DNA of 64,000 nucleotides from Herbinix sp. (GCA_029238935.1 JAQZBN010000005.1:62001-126000), one strand, 5' to 3'; positions 35,014 to 44,627 are shown, counted from the first letter of the stretch. A program made the numbers and translations. The notes: generated by a model from the sequence alone, not told the origin.

Positions 35014-36108
35014 TTATGGCAGGTAGTAAAAATCATCCGCCGGAAGTTTTCCTCCAACAGCCTGAGGATTTTGATTATACAGGGCTGTTAAATATCCATT
35101 CACCTTTTCCTTCATCTCATCCCCTTGAATTAAAGAAATGTTACAAAAAGGAATTGCTTGCTTTGCAACTGCTGCCTTTACGATATCAAATTGCTCTACC
35201 AACATAGCCGCTGCTTCTGTCTCAGTATTTACATAAGAAGCACTGGCAGCATATTCGGATAAAAATGCATCAAACGCTTCTCCATTGTTCTCTAAAAATT
35301 CTTTTCTTACAACAACGACACCGGTAACCACACTGCTTCCATCTGTGCTGACAGCATCCCATTCTTTTGCCACATCAAGAGCAACCCTTACTTTGTCATT
35401 ATTCATCATAACCGTAGTTACAAAAGGTTGCGGTAACAATGCTATCGCATCGGTTGCCTCACTTAAAAGAGCTGCCACTTCCGTAGCTTCAGTCTTATAC
35501 TCAATCGTAACATCCTTCTCAGGGTCAATTCCATAAGCATTTAATAAATAATTTAAAGTATATTGAGGTGTAGTTCCAAAACCGGTAGAATAGATTGTTT
35601 TTCCCTTTAGGTCCTCCACCGTTTGAATGCTATTACCGGTTTCTACAATGTAGAGTACATTAAGGGTATTGATACCTGCCATCACTAGCTTTCCTTCTGT
35701 CTTATTATATAAAACAGATGCCAAATTACATGGGAGCGCAGCTATATCAAAATCACCTTTAATCAAACCGGCGCTGATTTCATCTGCGGCACCGGCTATG
35801 GTAAAGGTGTAATTATTGGCTGTCTCTTCTTTTGCAGCATTATCCATAACTTGAACCATACCAATTGCAGTAGGTCCCTTTAATGCAGCAATACGGATAT
35901 CAATCTTTTGGGTTGGATCTGCTGGGTTTAAATCCTCTTGTGTATCTTCATTTGCGCTTTCCGTCGGTGCAGGGATATCAGTTGGTTGTGCCGCCTGTGC
36001 CACTTCCGGTGTTGGGTTAACCGTAGACTCCTCCGTTGCTTTCTTGTTACAGCCTGTTAGTAAAAAAAGGCTTAGGGTCAGAAGTAATAATACATTTAAT
36101 TTTTTCAT
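35014..36108 (-). CDS. ABC transporter substrate-binding lipoprotein (NMT1/THI5-like)
   Basis: A 364-residue solute-binding lipoprotein. The signal peptide ends at the lipobox LLTGC (Cys20), followed by a Pro/Thr/Glu-rich spacer and a type II periplasmic fold of the NMT1/THI5-SsuA class (about 70-360). Such proteins bind aliphatic sulfonates, nitrate, taurine or thiamine precursors; neither sulfonate nor thiamine enzymes are nearby, so the substrate is open. The leader RNA and the TM1266-like gene upstream are the best clues to control. Confidence 0.9.
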   Translation of the reverse strand: MKKLNVLLLLTLSLFLLTGCNKKATEESTVNPTPEVAQAAQPTDIPAPTESANEDTQEDLNPADPTQKIDIRIAALKGPTAIGMVQVMDNAAKEETANNYTFTIAGAADEISAGLIKGDFDIAALPCNLASVLYNKTEGKLVMAGINTLNVLYIVETGNSIQTVEDLKGKTIYSTGFGTTPQYTLNYLLNAYGIDPEKDVTIEYKTEATEVAALLSEATDAIALLPQPFVTTVMMNNDKVRVALDVAKEWDAVSTDGSSVVTGVVVVRKEFLENNGEAFDAFLSEYAASASYVNTETEAAAMLVEQFDIVKAAVAKQAIPFCNISLIQGDEMKEKVNGYLTALYNQNPQAVGGKLPADDFYYLP

Positions 36109-36245
36109 ACTATATCCTCTCTTTCTATCATTTCATGTTGTTGGTTTTTAAGTAAAACATTTTGATTTTCTCTTCAGTAGTATGTTTTTAGTATTGCTGA
36201 TACAAATATAAGAGTCTGCTTCTCTGATCTCTGCAGTCCAACTAT

Positions 36246-36491
36246 TTATTTTTTTGAGTAGATTGTTTTTACATTTACTCCATGTATCATTCCTAATTTA
36301 CCAGACATTGTGCTGATAATATCATTGCTGGCATTGACCACTACGCTGATAATACTGATGCCCTTTTCTTTGTATGGAATTCCCATTCTTCCTACAATAT
36401 GATTTCCGTACTCATGAAGGATTTGATTTATCTTCTCTGCTGATTCTAAATCCTCCACGATAATACCTATGAGTGCTATTCTTGTCTCCAT
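36246..36491 (-). CDS. TM1266-like small ACT-type protein
   Basis: An 81-residue protein resembling the TM1266 family, called 'iron-only hydrogenase system regulator', with a ferredoxin-like beta-alpha-beta pattern similar to the NikR C-terminal/ACT fold (RIALIGIIVEDLESAEKINQ, IVGRMGIPYKEKGISIISVV). In other genomes members lie beside hydrogenase-maturation genes; here the neighbour is an ABC importer. It follows a leader RNA with a terminator, and GGAGGTG lies 7 bases before its ATG. The binding-protein gene begins 137 bases after it. Confidence 0.75.
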   Translation of the reverse strand: METRIALIGIIVEDLESAEKINQILHEYGNHIVGRMGIPYKEKGISIISVVVNASNDIISTMSGKLGMIHGVNVKTIYSKK

Positions 36492-36496
36492 CTCTT

Positions 36497-36674
36497 CACC
36501 TCCACAAAAAATCCCTATGCGAAAAGCACAGGGATTGAGATGGTATTCTAACCTACCGTCTTATCATTTGGGACGTACCCTCATGCTTTCAGAACGATTT
36601 TTCTAATATTTGGTTGCAATTCGAGTGTCTCTTTATCAGCTACTGCTTTTAAATTGACTTAGTTGAATTCATTT
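36497..36674 (-). promoter_or_regulatory. Leader RNA with intrinsic terminator, class not recognised
   Basis: A transcript from the promoter at 36681-36709 would carry about 180 bases of leader before the TM1266-like gene. It ends in a clear terminator (AATCCCTGTGC with GCATAGGGATT, then six T; 36508-36537). Upstream are small hairpins (GGG-TACGT-CCC; GGTA-GGTTAGAA-TACC) and an AGGG that could compete with the terminator arm. This is the layout of a riboswitch or attenuator. It does not match TPP, SAM, FMN, c-di-GMP, guanidine, purine, THF, lysine or cobalamin patterns that I know. Confidence 0.6.
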
Positions 36675-36680
36675 ATTTAT

Positions 36681-36709
36681 ACTATATTCTACCATTCTAA
36701 CATTGTCAA
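36681..36709 (-). promoter_or_regulatory. Promoter of the TM1266-ABC operon
   Basis: Consensus TTGACA and TATAGT on the minus strand, 17 bases apart, about 190 bases upstream of the first gene. Confidence 0.65.
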
Positions 36710-36851
36710 GAATAAAACGAACTGCCTCTCTTTTACAATTAGTTTCATTGTATTACATATTTATAAATAAAAAGAATTCTATAGAATATCTAATGGATTC
36801 CTATAGCGATTTTGATAGATATAATCTATAATAATTCCTATATTTATCGAT

Positions 36852-36871
36852 AGATGATATAAATATCATCT
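36852..36871. promoter_or_regulatory. Perfect 9-bp palindrome upstream of the chemoreceptor gene
   Basis: AGATGATAT and ATATCATCT around AA, about 75 bases before the start codon, in an AT-rich region with several smaller GATA/TATC motifs. It could be an operator. Confidence 0.35.
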
Positions 36872-36947
36872 TAAAAGCAAAACTACCTACATCCCTGGTT
36901 TGTCTTATTATTTACACATAATACTACGAAAGGTTGGTACATAAGCC

Positions 36948-38642
36948 ATGAAAATGAAATGGAAAATCATGTTGTCCCTTTCCCTATTTATCGGAATCAT
37001 TATTGTTTTTACTGATCTTTATTTTCAGAGGACAATAACAAGATTAATAAATCACGAGACAACAGAAGAACTCGAAAACTATTCTTATCTAGGTTTATCC
37101 TTACTGGACACACACTACCCCGGTGAATGGCGTCTGGAGGGGGACAAGCTCTATAAAGGAGATACGTTAATCAACGATAATTTTGAAGTTGTTGATGAAT
37201 TTTCTGCTCAAACAGGTATCTTAGCCACGATCTTTGCAGGAGATACCAGAGTATCCACTACGGTAAAAGAGGAGAACGGTAATCGTAAGGTTGGAACGAA
37301 GGCTTCCGATGGAGTAGTTAAGACCGTTATTACGGAGAACAAAGCGTTCCAGGGACCTGCTGAAGTAGCCGGTTCAAAAGCAGATACTTATTACGTCCCT
37401 TTATATGACGAGAGTGACAAGGTAGTCGGTATGTGGTTTGTAGGTGTATATTCCGAAGAAATCGAAGCTAAGATTAATTCCGCGATGCTTTCGATCTTAG
37501 GGATGTTAGGTTTTATACTCCTGGTGGGTGGTATCGTATCTTATCTGATTGGTAGGGGGATATCCAAAGGATTCGAAAGGATTAAAGCAGATTTGATTCG
37601 TTTAGAAAATGGTGATTTTAATTTTACCTTTAATCATAAATTAGCAGAAAAAAAGGATGAGATTGGCGAGATTACAAGATCCTTTATTCACATGCAAACT
37701 CAGATTAGTAATATCATAAAATCTATCAAGGAAGAAACCTCACACATTGAAACCTCCTCCAATCTCTTGTTGGAAGGTGCAGATAACGTATATAATGATG
37801 TAGAGGATATTTCGGCAACGACGGAGGAATTATCTGCCGGCATGGAAGAAACCGCTGCTTCTACGCAGGAAATGAATGCAACTGCTGTTGAGATTGAACA
37901 TGAGATTGGCAGTGTAGCCAAAAAAGCAAGTCACGGACAGGAAATTGCATCCGAAATTAAAAAGAGAGCGGAGAACTTAAAAGGAGTAGCCTTAGAGTCC
38001 CAGAAATCCGCTATAGAGATTTATGACATGACCAACAAGAAGTTGAGACAATCCATTGAAAAAACCAGTGCGATTGAAGAAATTCAAAACTTGTCTAAAA
38101 CCATTCTGTCTATTACAGCACAAACTAATTTACTTGCATTAAATGCTTCGATTGAAGCGGCAAGAGCCGGCGATGCTGGAAAAGGTTTCGCTGTTGTAGC
38201 TAACGAAATTGCTGTCCTTGCAAAAAACTCTAAGAATGCTGTATCCAAGATTGAGGAAATCTCCCATATGATTTCTGTTGCTGTTGATGATATGGTAAAG
38301 GATTCAAATAGCTTATTAGAGTTCATGGATCATCAGGTAATTCGTGATTATGAAGTTCAGGTTAAGACAGGCGAACAATACGATGATGATGCAATTACCG
38401 TAGAAGCGATGGTAAGTGAAATCAAACATTCCGCTATGCAATTAAATGAATCCATTCATTACATTAGACAAGCCATTGATGAAGTTACCTCTGCGACGAA
38501 CGAAGGATCAAAGGGCTCTGCAGACATTGCAGAAAAGTCGAATTCCATCTTCCATAAGACAACCTTAGTGTTAGAACAAGCCAATACCAATAAGGAAATC
38601 GCTGCTCACTTAAATGAAATGGTACAGTTCTTCCAGATATAA
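36948..38642 (+). CDS. Methyl-accepting chemotaxis protein with single Cache-type sensor
   Basis: A 564-residue chemoreceptor: membrane helix at about 7-25, extracellular Cache-like ligand domain (about 30-175), second helix (about 180-203), HAMP (about 204-255) and a coiled-coil signalling domain with the conserved hairpin tip [30 protein letters not shown]. It signals through CheA/CheW to the flagellar motor. No CWxF-type CheR/CheB docking pentapeptide is at the C-terminus. Two ATGs (36948, 36954) are possible. It is an orphan receptor here, with its own terminator. Confidence 0.95.
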   Translation: MKMKWKIMLSLSLFIGIIIVFTDLYFQRTITRLINHETTEELENYSYLGLSLLDTHYPGEWRLEGDKLYKGDTLINDNFEVVDEFSAQTGILATIFAGDTRVSTTVKEENGNRKVGTKASDGVVKTVITENKAFQGPAEVAGSKADTYYVPLYDESDKVVGMWFVGVYSEEIEAKINSAMLSILGMLGFILLVGGIVSYLIGRGISKGFERIKADLIRLENGDFNFTFNHKLAEKKDEIGEITRSFIHMQTQISNIIKSIKEETSHIETSSNLLLEGADNVYNDVEDISATTEELSAGMEETAASTQEMNATAVEIEHEIGSVAKKASHGQEIASEIKKRAENLKGVALESQKSAIEIYDMTNKKLRQSIEKTSAIEEIQNLSKTILSITAQTNLLALNASIEAARAGDAGKGFAVVANEIAVLAKNSKNAVSKIEEISHMISVAVDDMVKDSNSLLEFMDHQVIRDYEVQVKTGEQYDDDAITVEAMVSEIKHSAMQLNESIHYIRQAIDEVTSATNEGSKGSADIAEKSNSIFHKTTLVLEQANTNKEIAAHLNEMVQFFQI

Positions 38643-38771
38643 ATAATTTTATAACGATCGATTATATAGGGTACTCGTATATTAAGAAAGAATTACTAAT
38701 TAGAGGATTATTAATTAGATTGCTGATGTGTTCATCGGTTATCATATTTCTTTAAATAAAAGCTTTATACT

Positions 38772-38846
38772 ACAAAAAATTCACCGGACACTATATTGAA
38801 CCACAATGAACTGGTTCCATTCGTAATGCATCGGTGAATTTTTTGT
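38772..38846. terminator. Bidirectional terminator between the chemoreceptor and ars operon
   Basis: A perfect 15-bp outer stem with an A6/T6 core and a loop that contains a second hairpin, GAACCA/TGGTTC. Both strands have a T-rich exit. Confidence 0.85.
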
Positions 38847-38891
38847 TTGAACAAGTTCTGAACTTAATTAATTTTATTACCAGAGGTATTA

Positions 38892-40535
38892 CTACTGTTT
38901 TGACTTCAACGTATTACTGTATTGCTTATGCCCTCCGGACAGATTATACACCTTGTCATACCCATGATGAAGTAATATATTCTGTGCCGCATTCCCGGTC
39001 ACTCCCTTATTGCAATAAGTAACTGCTATGACATCTTTCTTTACATCATCAAGTGCCTCCCTAAGATTACTATGCGGTAGGTTTTGAGCTGATTCTATAT
39101 GGGCTTTTTCATATTGTGAAGACTCTCTTGCATCAATTAATACATAATCCTGATCGGAGTGGATTAGATCATCCAGATCTTGTGCCGTTATTAAGGGACG
39201 ACCTCGATGGATTGCATTCTCTAATATCATTCCTGTGTACATAACCGGATCCTTCGTTGTTGAGAATGGAGGAGCATATGCTAAGTCTAAGTGAAATAAA
39301 TCCTCTGCCTTAGCACCAAATGTGATTGCAGTAACGAATACATCTAATCGTTTATCTACTCCTTGGTATCCAACAATCTGTACTCCTAAGAGCTTACCTC
39401 TTTGATCTGCAATCGCTTTAATTACCATTTCCTTTCCACCCATATACTCCGGTTTATCAGGTTTAATATTATGGCAGATAACTGTATCAAATCCCATCTC
39501 TTTTGCTTCTCTCTCAGAGAGTCCTGTTTGCCCCACGGTCAAGTCAAACACCTTAAATATCCCGGTTCCTAAGATACCGCGAAAGGTCAAATCTCCTCCT
39601 GTTAGACTATCTCCTGCAATTCTTCCGGTTTTATTTGCAGTAGATCCTAAAGGTCGATAAATAGGTTTACCAGTAACAAGATGGGTATGTTCGATGCAGT
39701 CACCACAGGCATAGATATCCTCTTGATTGGTTCTCATCTGTTCATCGACTTTGATAGCTCCGGTAATACCGATCTCTATTCCAGCTTCTTTTGCCAGATC
39801 GATATTTGGTTTTACTCCCACAGAGAGAAGAATAAAATCTGCTGCAATCACCCTCCCATCTGCCAAATGTACTCCGATATCGGTAATATCCGTTGCAGTG
39901 GCATTGGTTATTACTGCAACACCTTTCTTCTGTAAATGTTCCTGAACATAAACCGCCATGTCAGGATCCAGACCCGGCGTTACCTGAGGTAATCGTTCCA
40001 CTAAAGTCACCTGAATACCTAAGGCCTTCAGATTCTCACATACCTCCAGACCTATGAAACCGGAGCCTATGATAACCGCTTGTTCTGGCTTTTGTTCTGT
40101 CAGAAATGCTTTCATTGCATTCATATCGTTGATATTGCGAAGGGTAAATACATTTTCTCTATCAATACCACCGATGGGAGGAATACTTGCTCTGGCTCCG
40201 GTAGCAATCACCAACTTATCATAAGAATCCGTAATGATCTCCCCAGTAGAAAGCTTCTTCACAAGTACTGTTTTCTCTTTTGGATTGATCTTAAGAACTT
40301 CATGGCTAGTTTTTACATCTACATTATATTTCTTTCGAAAAAATGCCTCATCCCTTGGTGTCAGCTCCTTTGCCTGTTCAATCTCACCACCGATATAATA
40401 AGGCATGCCACAGCCGGAATATGAGATAAAATGATCTCTTTCATAGATTATAATCTCCGCTGTTTCATCGTTTCTTCTTGCTTTCGCTGCCGCTGAGGTA
40501 CCTGCTGCTACTGCACCAATTATCACAATTCTCAT
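38892..40535 (-). CDS. CoA-disulfide reductase-like flavoprotein fused to rhodanese
   Basis: A 547-residue protein with FAD motif GAVAAGTSAAA near the N-terminus, single active-site Cys42 in YSGCGMPYY (CoADR/Nox type), NAD(P)-binding VIIGSGFIGLE, and ACGDC for the second FAD motif, followed by a pyridine-nucleotide oxidoreductase dimerisation domain. The last ~90 residues are a rhodanese domain with YCNKGVTG. Such fusions reduce CoA or polysulfide disulfides. The start at 40535 has GGAGGAATAAC upstream. It is the last gene of the ars operon, 19 bases after arsA. A role in thiol/arsenic chemistry is inferred from position. Confidence 0.9.
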   Translation of the reverse strand: MRIVIIGAVAAGTSAAAKARRNDETAEIIIYERDHFISYSGCGMPYYIGGEIEQAKELTPRDEAFFRKKYNVDVKTSHEVLKINPKEKTVLVKKLSTGEIITDSYDKLVIATGARASIPPIGGIDRENVFTLRNINDMNAMKAFLTEQKPEQAVIIGSGFIGLEVCENLKALGIQVTLVERLPQVTPGLDPDMAVYVQEHLQKKGVAVITNATATDITDIGVHLADGRVIAADFILLSVGVKPNIDLAKEAGIEIGITGAIKVDEQMRTNQEDIYACGDCIEHTHLVTGKPIYRPLGSTANKTGRIAGDSLTGGDLTFRGILGTGIFKVFDLTVGQTGLSEREAKEMGFDTVICHNIKPDKPEYMGGKEMVIKAIADQRGKLLGVQIVGYQGVDKRLDVFVTAITFGAKAEDLFHLDLAYAPPFSTTKDPVMYTGMILENAIHRGRPLITAQDLDDLIHSDQDYVLIDARESSQYEKAHIESAQNLPHSNLREALDDVKKDVIAVTYCNKGVTGNAAQNILLHHGYDKVYNLSGGHKQYSNTLKSKQ

Positions 40536-40554
40536 GTTATTCCTCCTTTGCCAT

Positions 40555-42336
40555 CTATAATTCCAACAAGGTTTCACCTTTTAAGTCTTTCGGCTTCCAG
40601 CCGATTAAAGCACATTTACCTAAGGTATGGGTATTAATCTTATGAAGCCATTCTAATTCCTGATATGCTTTCGCAGATAATATGGCATTCGTTGTTCCTG
40701 TGCCATACAATGATGCGTTCATAATCCACCACGCTGCATGAATCCCCGCACGATTTAAATCCTCTTCCAGTCTCATGCTTTCTAACACCGGAGTCGTTTC
40801 TGCCAAAGTTACGATTACAACTTGTGTTTCCTCAGGGTTTCTTAACTTAGGAAGTAATTTTTTAACTGAGTCAGGTACATCTCCCTGTGTTCTTTTTAAT
40901 TCTTTATGATAACTTTGTGTAGCATCGAGTAATAATAGAGTATGCCCTGTAGGTGCCGTATCGATTACAACAACTTGATCCTCTGACTTATCGACAATTT
41001 CGGCAAACGCTCGAAATACGGCTATTTCCTGAGTACAAGGGGAACGTAAATCCTCCTCAATGTAGGACAAGTCATCCTTAGACATCGTAGCCTTTGCTTT
41101 TGATAGAACCTCTTCTTGATATTTCCTCAGTTCATCCCGCTCATCGATATGACTCATGGTAATACTACTCATTGTATTATTGTTCATTGTATTATTACTC
41201 ATTGTATTATGACTGTTTTCGTTTACTATGAATTTTAGATGAGCAGCAGGATCCGTGGTTGATAAATGCACTTTTTTTCCACGTTTTGATAATCCCAATG
41301 CAATAGCGGCAGCTACGGTAGTTTTCCCTACGCCTCCCTTACCCATGGTAAAGATTACTTTAATATCCGACTGATACAAATCTTCTATTACATTTTGTAA
41401 ATTTTGCATCTCTATATTTTGTTCGAATTGATTTATAACCGGAGCATGTTCTTCCTTAAGCATTGCTCTCACATTAGCAATTCCGGTAATATTATAAGAC
41501 CGTAGGGGAAGATAAAAAGTAGTAAGCCTTATCAGCCCTTCAGGGATATTTCCCAAAGTTCTTTGTTGCTTTTCATATAAGTGCTTACTAATGGCATCAT
41601 CAGATGAAGTTAATACCCCATTTAAAATTAATATTTGATTATTCATACCAAGTTGCTGCAATTCCTTTGAGGCCCTTTCTGCTTCTAGCAATGGTGTCTC
41701 TTCAGGGCGAGATACTAGTATTAATGTAGTACGCTTCTTATCCCCTAGGGTAGATACCGCCTCCTGGTATACCGTTCGCATACTCTCCAGCCCTGATAAC
41801 TGCCCTAAACAGGAAGCACCATGGGTACTTTCACTGATAAAATTGCTCCAAGCGGAAGGAAGCTGAAGCATTCGCAGGGTATGGCCGGTTGGTGCAGTAT
41901 CAAATATAATATGATCATATTTCGTCTGCATCTGTTCATCGGTAATAAATTTGGAAAATTCATTAAATGCTGCAATCTCGACTGTACAAGAGCCGGATAA
42001 CTGTTCCTCCATATTCTTGATTACCGCATCAGGAAGTTTTCCTCGAAATGGAGCAACAACACTTTCCCGATATCTTGCAGCAGCTTCCATTGGATCAAGA
42101 TTAGCTACTACCAGATTGGGTACTTCTTGTATTGGAACACCCTTGTTATCTAGCGTAACTTCAAATACATCCTGAAGGTTAGAAGCAGGGTCCGTACTGA
42201 CGAGAAATACTCTTTTTCCCAAATCCGCAAGATATACTGCGGTAGCACAAGCCGTTGAGGTTTTTCCGACTCCGCCTTTTCCTGTATAAAACAGATATTT
42301 CGTTAAGTTACAATTTTCCGGATAAAATAATTGCAT
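40555..42336 (-). CDS. arsA: ArsA arsenite-stimulated efflux ATPase, duplicated
   Basis: A 593-residue ArsA with two homologous halves, each with a GKGGVGKT P-loop (about 19-26 and 331-338) and a DTAPTGHTLR/LL switch. The three metalloid-binding Cys are present as SGSCTVEI, GASCLGQL and SPCTQEIA. It should energise Acr3 or an ArsB-like channel. The second half carries four tandem 5-residue repeats ([S/N]xNTM, 375-394) that are not part of the core fold. The start at 42336 is chosen because AAGGG lies 10 bases upstream; earlier ATGs lack a site. Confidence 0.95.
   Translation of the reverse strand: MQLFYPENCNLTKYLFYTGKGGVGKTSTACATAVYLADLGKRVFLVSTDPASNLQDVFEVTLDNKGVPIQEVPNLVVANLDPMEAAARYRESVVAPFRGKLPDAVIKNMEEQLSGSCTVEIAAFNEFSKFITDEQMQTKYDHIIFDTAPTGHTLRMLQLPSAWSNFISESTHGASCLGQLSGLESMRTVYQEAVSTLGDKKRTTLILVSRPEETPLLEAERASKELQQLGMNNQILILNGVLTSSDDAISKHLYEKQQRTLGNIPEGLIRLTTFYLPLRSYNITGIANVRAMLKEEHAPVINQFEQNIEMQNLQNVIEDLYQSDIKVIFTMGKGGVGKTTVAAAIALGLSKRGKKVHLSTTDPAAHLKFIVNENSHNTMSNNTMNNNTMSSITMSHIDERDELRKYQEEVLSKAKATMSKDDLSYIEEDLRSPCTQEIAVFRAFAEIVDKSEDQVVVIDTAPTGHTLLLLDATQSYHKELKRTQGDVPDSVKKLLPKLRNPEETQVVIVTLAETTPVLESMRLEEDLNRAGIHAAWWIMNASLYGTGTTNAILSAKAYQELEWLHKINTHTLGKCALIGWKPKDLKGETLLEL
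41155..41214 (-). repeat. Four 15-bp tandem repeats inside arsA
   Basis: Consecutive 15-base units beginning at 41155, 41170, 41185 and 41200 (plus-strand reading CATTGTATTATTACT-like) encode the pentapeptides S-H-N-T-M, S-N-N-T-M, N-N-N-T-M and S-S-I-T-M. The period is a multiple of three, so copy changes keep frame. Confidence 0.85.
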
Positions 42337-42384
42337 CTCCAACCATCCCTTCTTTCTAGGTATAAACCATTGAATCAATCAAAT

Positions 42385-42786
42385 TTAACAACAGCTTCCG
42401 TCAGAACAGCCACAGCCACCGGATCTTTGCACATTAACTCTAACCGAACGAACCTTTTTATTAGTCGGTAAAAGTTCTGCCGGTATGTGTAAAGTTGATG
42501 TAATTTCATCGTTGGTGGGATATCTTCCCGTAAATACAATCTTATCGTCCACTACGGTAGCTGGTAGCTTCTCTACTCCATTTTCACTGTTAATTAATTC
42601 ATTAATCTCTTTGTTGTTGATAAACTCCATCGGAGCACTGGTCAGATTAAAACGTTCCACTTCAATCCCATGTTCCTGTAAGGTATTCACTGCGGTGGCA
42701 ATACGCAGCAGTTCCGGGTCAACGGACACTCCGCATATACCTGTGGAACAGCACATAGCCGGTTCGTAAATCTGCATTTTCTTCAT
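42385..42786 (-). CDS. arsD: ArsD arsenic metallochaperone
   Basis: A 133-residue ArsD, which carries As(III) to ArsA and weakly represses some ars operons. The three functional Cys (Cys12, Cys13 and Cys18 in EPAMCCSTGICG) are present, and there is an additional Cys-rich tail (CGCSDGSCC). It lies between acr3 and arsA, as usual. AAGGAG is 8 bases from the ATG. Confidence 0.95.
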   Translation of the reverse strand: MKKMQIYEPAMCCSTGICGVSVDPELLRIATAVNTLQEHGIEVERFNLTSAPMEFINNKEINELINSENGVEKLPATVVDDKIVFTGRYPTNDEITSTLHIPAELLPTNKKVRSVRVNVQRSGGCGCSDGSCC

Positions 42787-42825
42787 AATAATCTCTCCTT
42801 ATAATCAAAGTTTTTATTTTGCATT

Positions 42826-43926
42826 CTAATTGTTATTCTTTTCATTTTTTAATTGTGTAGCATATACTGAGGTTACATCTAGCTCAGGAAACCAGTGATT
42901 TGTATTATTCGCAATCTTCACCAAAAGAAGCATAATCGGTACCTCTGTCAATACTCCAACCGTGGTAGCCAGGGCAGCAGGAGAATCCATTCCAAAAAGA
43001 GCGATTGCCACTGCTACGGATAATTCAAAAAAGTTAGAAGCACCAATCATTCCGGCTGGAGCAGCTATGCTATGCTTTAACTTTAATATTTTGCTTGTTA
43101 AATAAGATATAAAAAAGATGAGGAAGGTCTGTATTGTTAATGGTACCGCAATTAATATAATGTGAAGTGGATTATTTAAAATAACTTCCCCTTGAAATGA
43201 AAATAATAGTACCAGCATAAGAAGCAAGCCTATCGTTGTAACATTATCAAACTTAGGCAAGAACTGCTGTTCAAAATATTGTAACCCCTTTTTCTTCGTC
43301 ATCCACATTCTAGTTACAATTCCTCCGGTAAGAGGAATTACTACGAACAATACCACGGATAGGATCAGCGTATCCCAAGGAACGGATACATCACTTACAC
43401 CCAGTAAAAATTTTACGATCGGAATAAATGCAATTAATATTATTAAATCATTGGTTGCCACCTGTACAACAGTATAGGCTGGATTACCTTTTGTAAGCTG
43501 ACTCCATACAAATACCATAGCGGTACATGGTGCTGCTCCAAGCAGTACTGCCCCTGCCAAATATTCTTTGGCCAAATCCGAAGGAATAAGACCCTGGAAC
43601 ACCACGTAGAAAAAGAACGAAGCAATTCCAAACATCGTAAACGGCTTAATCAGCCAGTTGGTCACCCAGGTGACATATAGTCCTTTGGGATTTTTTCTTA
43701 CATCCTTAATACTTTGAAAATCTACCTTCATCATCATAGGATAGATCATAACCCAGATTAATATAGCTGTTGGTATCGAAACATTTGCATATTCAAACTT
43801 TCCAAAGAAAGCTGGTATCGCTGGAATAAACTTTCCGATCAGAACACCCACCACCATACAGATAGCAACCCAAAGGGTTAGGTATTTGGCGAAAAATCCA
43901 ATTCCTGTTGATTGTTCTTTTTTCAT
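42826..43926 (-). CDS. acr3: Acr3-type arsenite efflux permease
   Basis: A 366-residue membrane protein with about ten helices, the BASS-superfamily Acr3. The conserved Cys in LGAAPCTAMVFVWSQL, needed for As(III) translocation, is intact. It exports As(III) and possibly Sb(III). Often Acr3 works alone by proton exchange; here ArsA is encoded with it. AGGAGG lies in front of the ATG. It is 42 bases after arsR. Confidence 0.96.
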   Translation of the reverse strand: MKKEQSTGIGFFAKYLTLWVAICMVVGVLIGKFIPAIPAFFGKFEYANVSIPTAILIWVMIYPMMMKVDFQSIKDVRKNPKGLYVTWVTNWLIKPFTMFGIASFFFYVVFQGLIPSDLAKEYLAGAVLLGAAPCTAMVFVWSQLTKGNPAYTVVQVATNDLIILIAFIPIVKFLLGVSDVSVPWDTLILSVVLFVVIPLTGGIVTRMWMTKKKGLQYFEQQFLPKFDNVTTIGLLLMLVLLFSFQGEVILNNPLHIILIAVPLTIQTFLIFFISYLTSKILKLKHSIAAPAGMIGASNFFELSVAVAIALFGMDSPAALATTVGVLTEVPIMLLLVKIANNTNHWFPELDVTSVYATQLKNEKNNN

Positions 43927-43968
43927 ATAACATCCTCCTGTTATTCTTTCTTAACCTCTCTCATTACA

Positions 43969-44295
43969 TTAACACATATTTGCTGCTTTACACTTCTCAC
44001 TTTCCAGAAAATCTTTTTCATACGTGGGAAGTTCTTTTAATCTTCTCTTAAGGTATTCCCAAAGTTCCTTCTGATCTCTTTGAAACGTATCACTTATTTT
44101 GTAATAAGCCCATTGTGCCTGCTTATAACTCTCCAGAATACCGCATTGCTTTAATGTGGTTAGATGTCTGGAAGCATTTGATTGAGTCATATCTAAACTT
44201 GCTTCAATTTCACAGACACACATTTCCTGCTCCATAAGAACGGATAGGATTCGTAATCGGCTTTCTTCCGATAATGCCTTAAATATCTCAATCAT
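43969..44295 (-). CDS. arsR: ArsR-family arsenic-responsive repressor, first gene of ars operon
   Basis: A 108-residue SmtB/ArsR winged-helix repressor. The As(III)-binding pair of the classic type is present as MCVCEIE, and a C-terminal KCKAANMC adds further Cys. The recognition helix is QSNASRHLTTL. AGGAGAG precedes the ATG. It should repress the operon through an operator overlapping its own promoter (44344-44366). Confidence 0.94.
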   Translation of the reverse strand: MIEIFKALSEESRLRILSVLMEQEMCVCEIEASLDMTQSNASRHLTTLKQCGILESYKQAQWAYYKISDTFQRDQKELWEYLKRRLKELPTYEKDFLESEKCKAANMC

Positions 44296-44341
44296 AACCT
44301 CTCTCCTTTCGATGAGAATCTTTACCCTATATTCGCATATG

Positions 44342-44366
44342 ATTATATACTCATATATAGTATATA
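44342..44366 (-). promoter_or_regulatory. ars operon promoter/operator
   Basis: A minus-strand TATAAT (44342-44347) overlaps an inverted repeat, TATATACT (44344-44351) and AGTATATA (44359-44366), with 7-base spacing. An 8-bp palindrome covering a -10 element fits binding by an ArsR dimer. The -35 is poor. The rest of the gap to 44628 shows no gene. Confidence 0.55.
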
Positions 44367-44627
44367 CGATTGGCTTCTTATGGATACTATATCCTGCATT
44401 TTTTCTCTAACATAATTTTGTATTTTATTCCTGTCATATTGATGTTTATCTATCTAACCATTATTATAATCCTCAGATAGATTTATGTCAATGTGAATCA
44501 TAGAAGGACAGACCCAAAAGTTTCAGAATAACATTAATAATTATGTTGAAGAAATAAGAAGAGACACTAAAGAAAGAAGAGATGTGTGCAAAAATTAAAG
44601 ATGAGATTAAACAAGCAGAACTAAAAA

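Noticed and set aside
36497-36674. c-di-GMP-I riboswitch, because of a GGTAGG segment
   Set aside because: The conserved CACGCACAGGGCAAACC and GGGACGCAAAGCC parts are missing.
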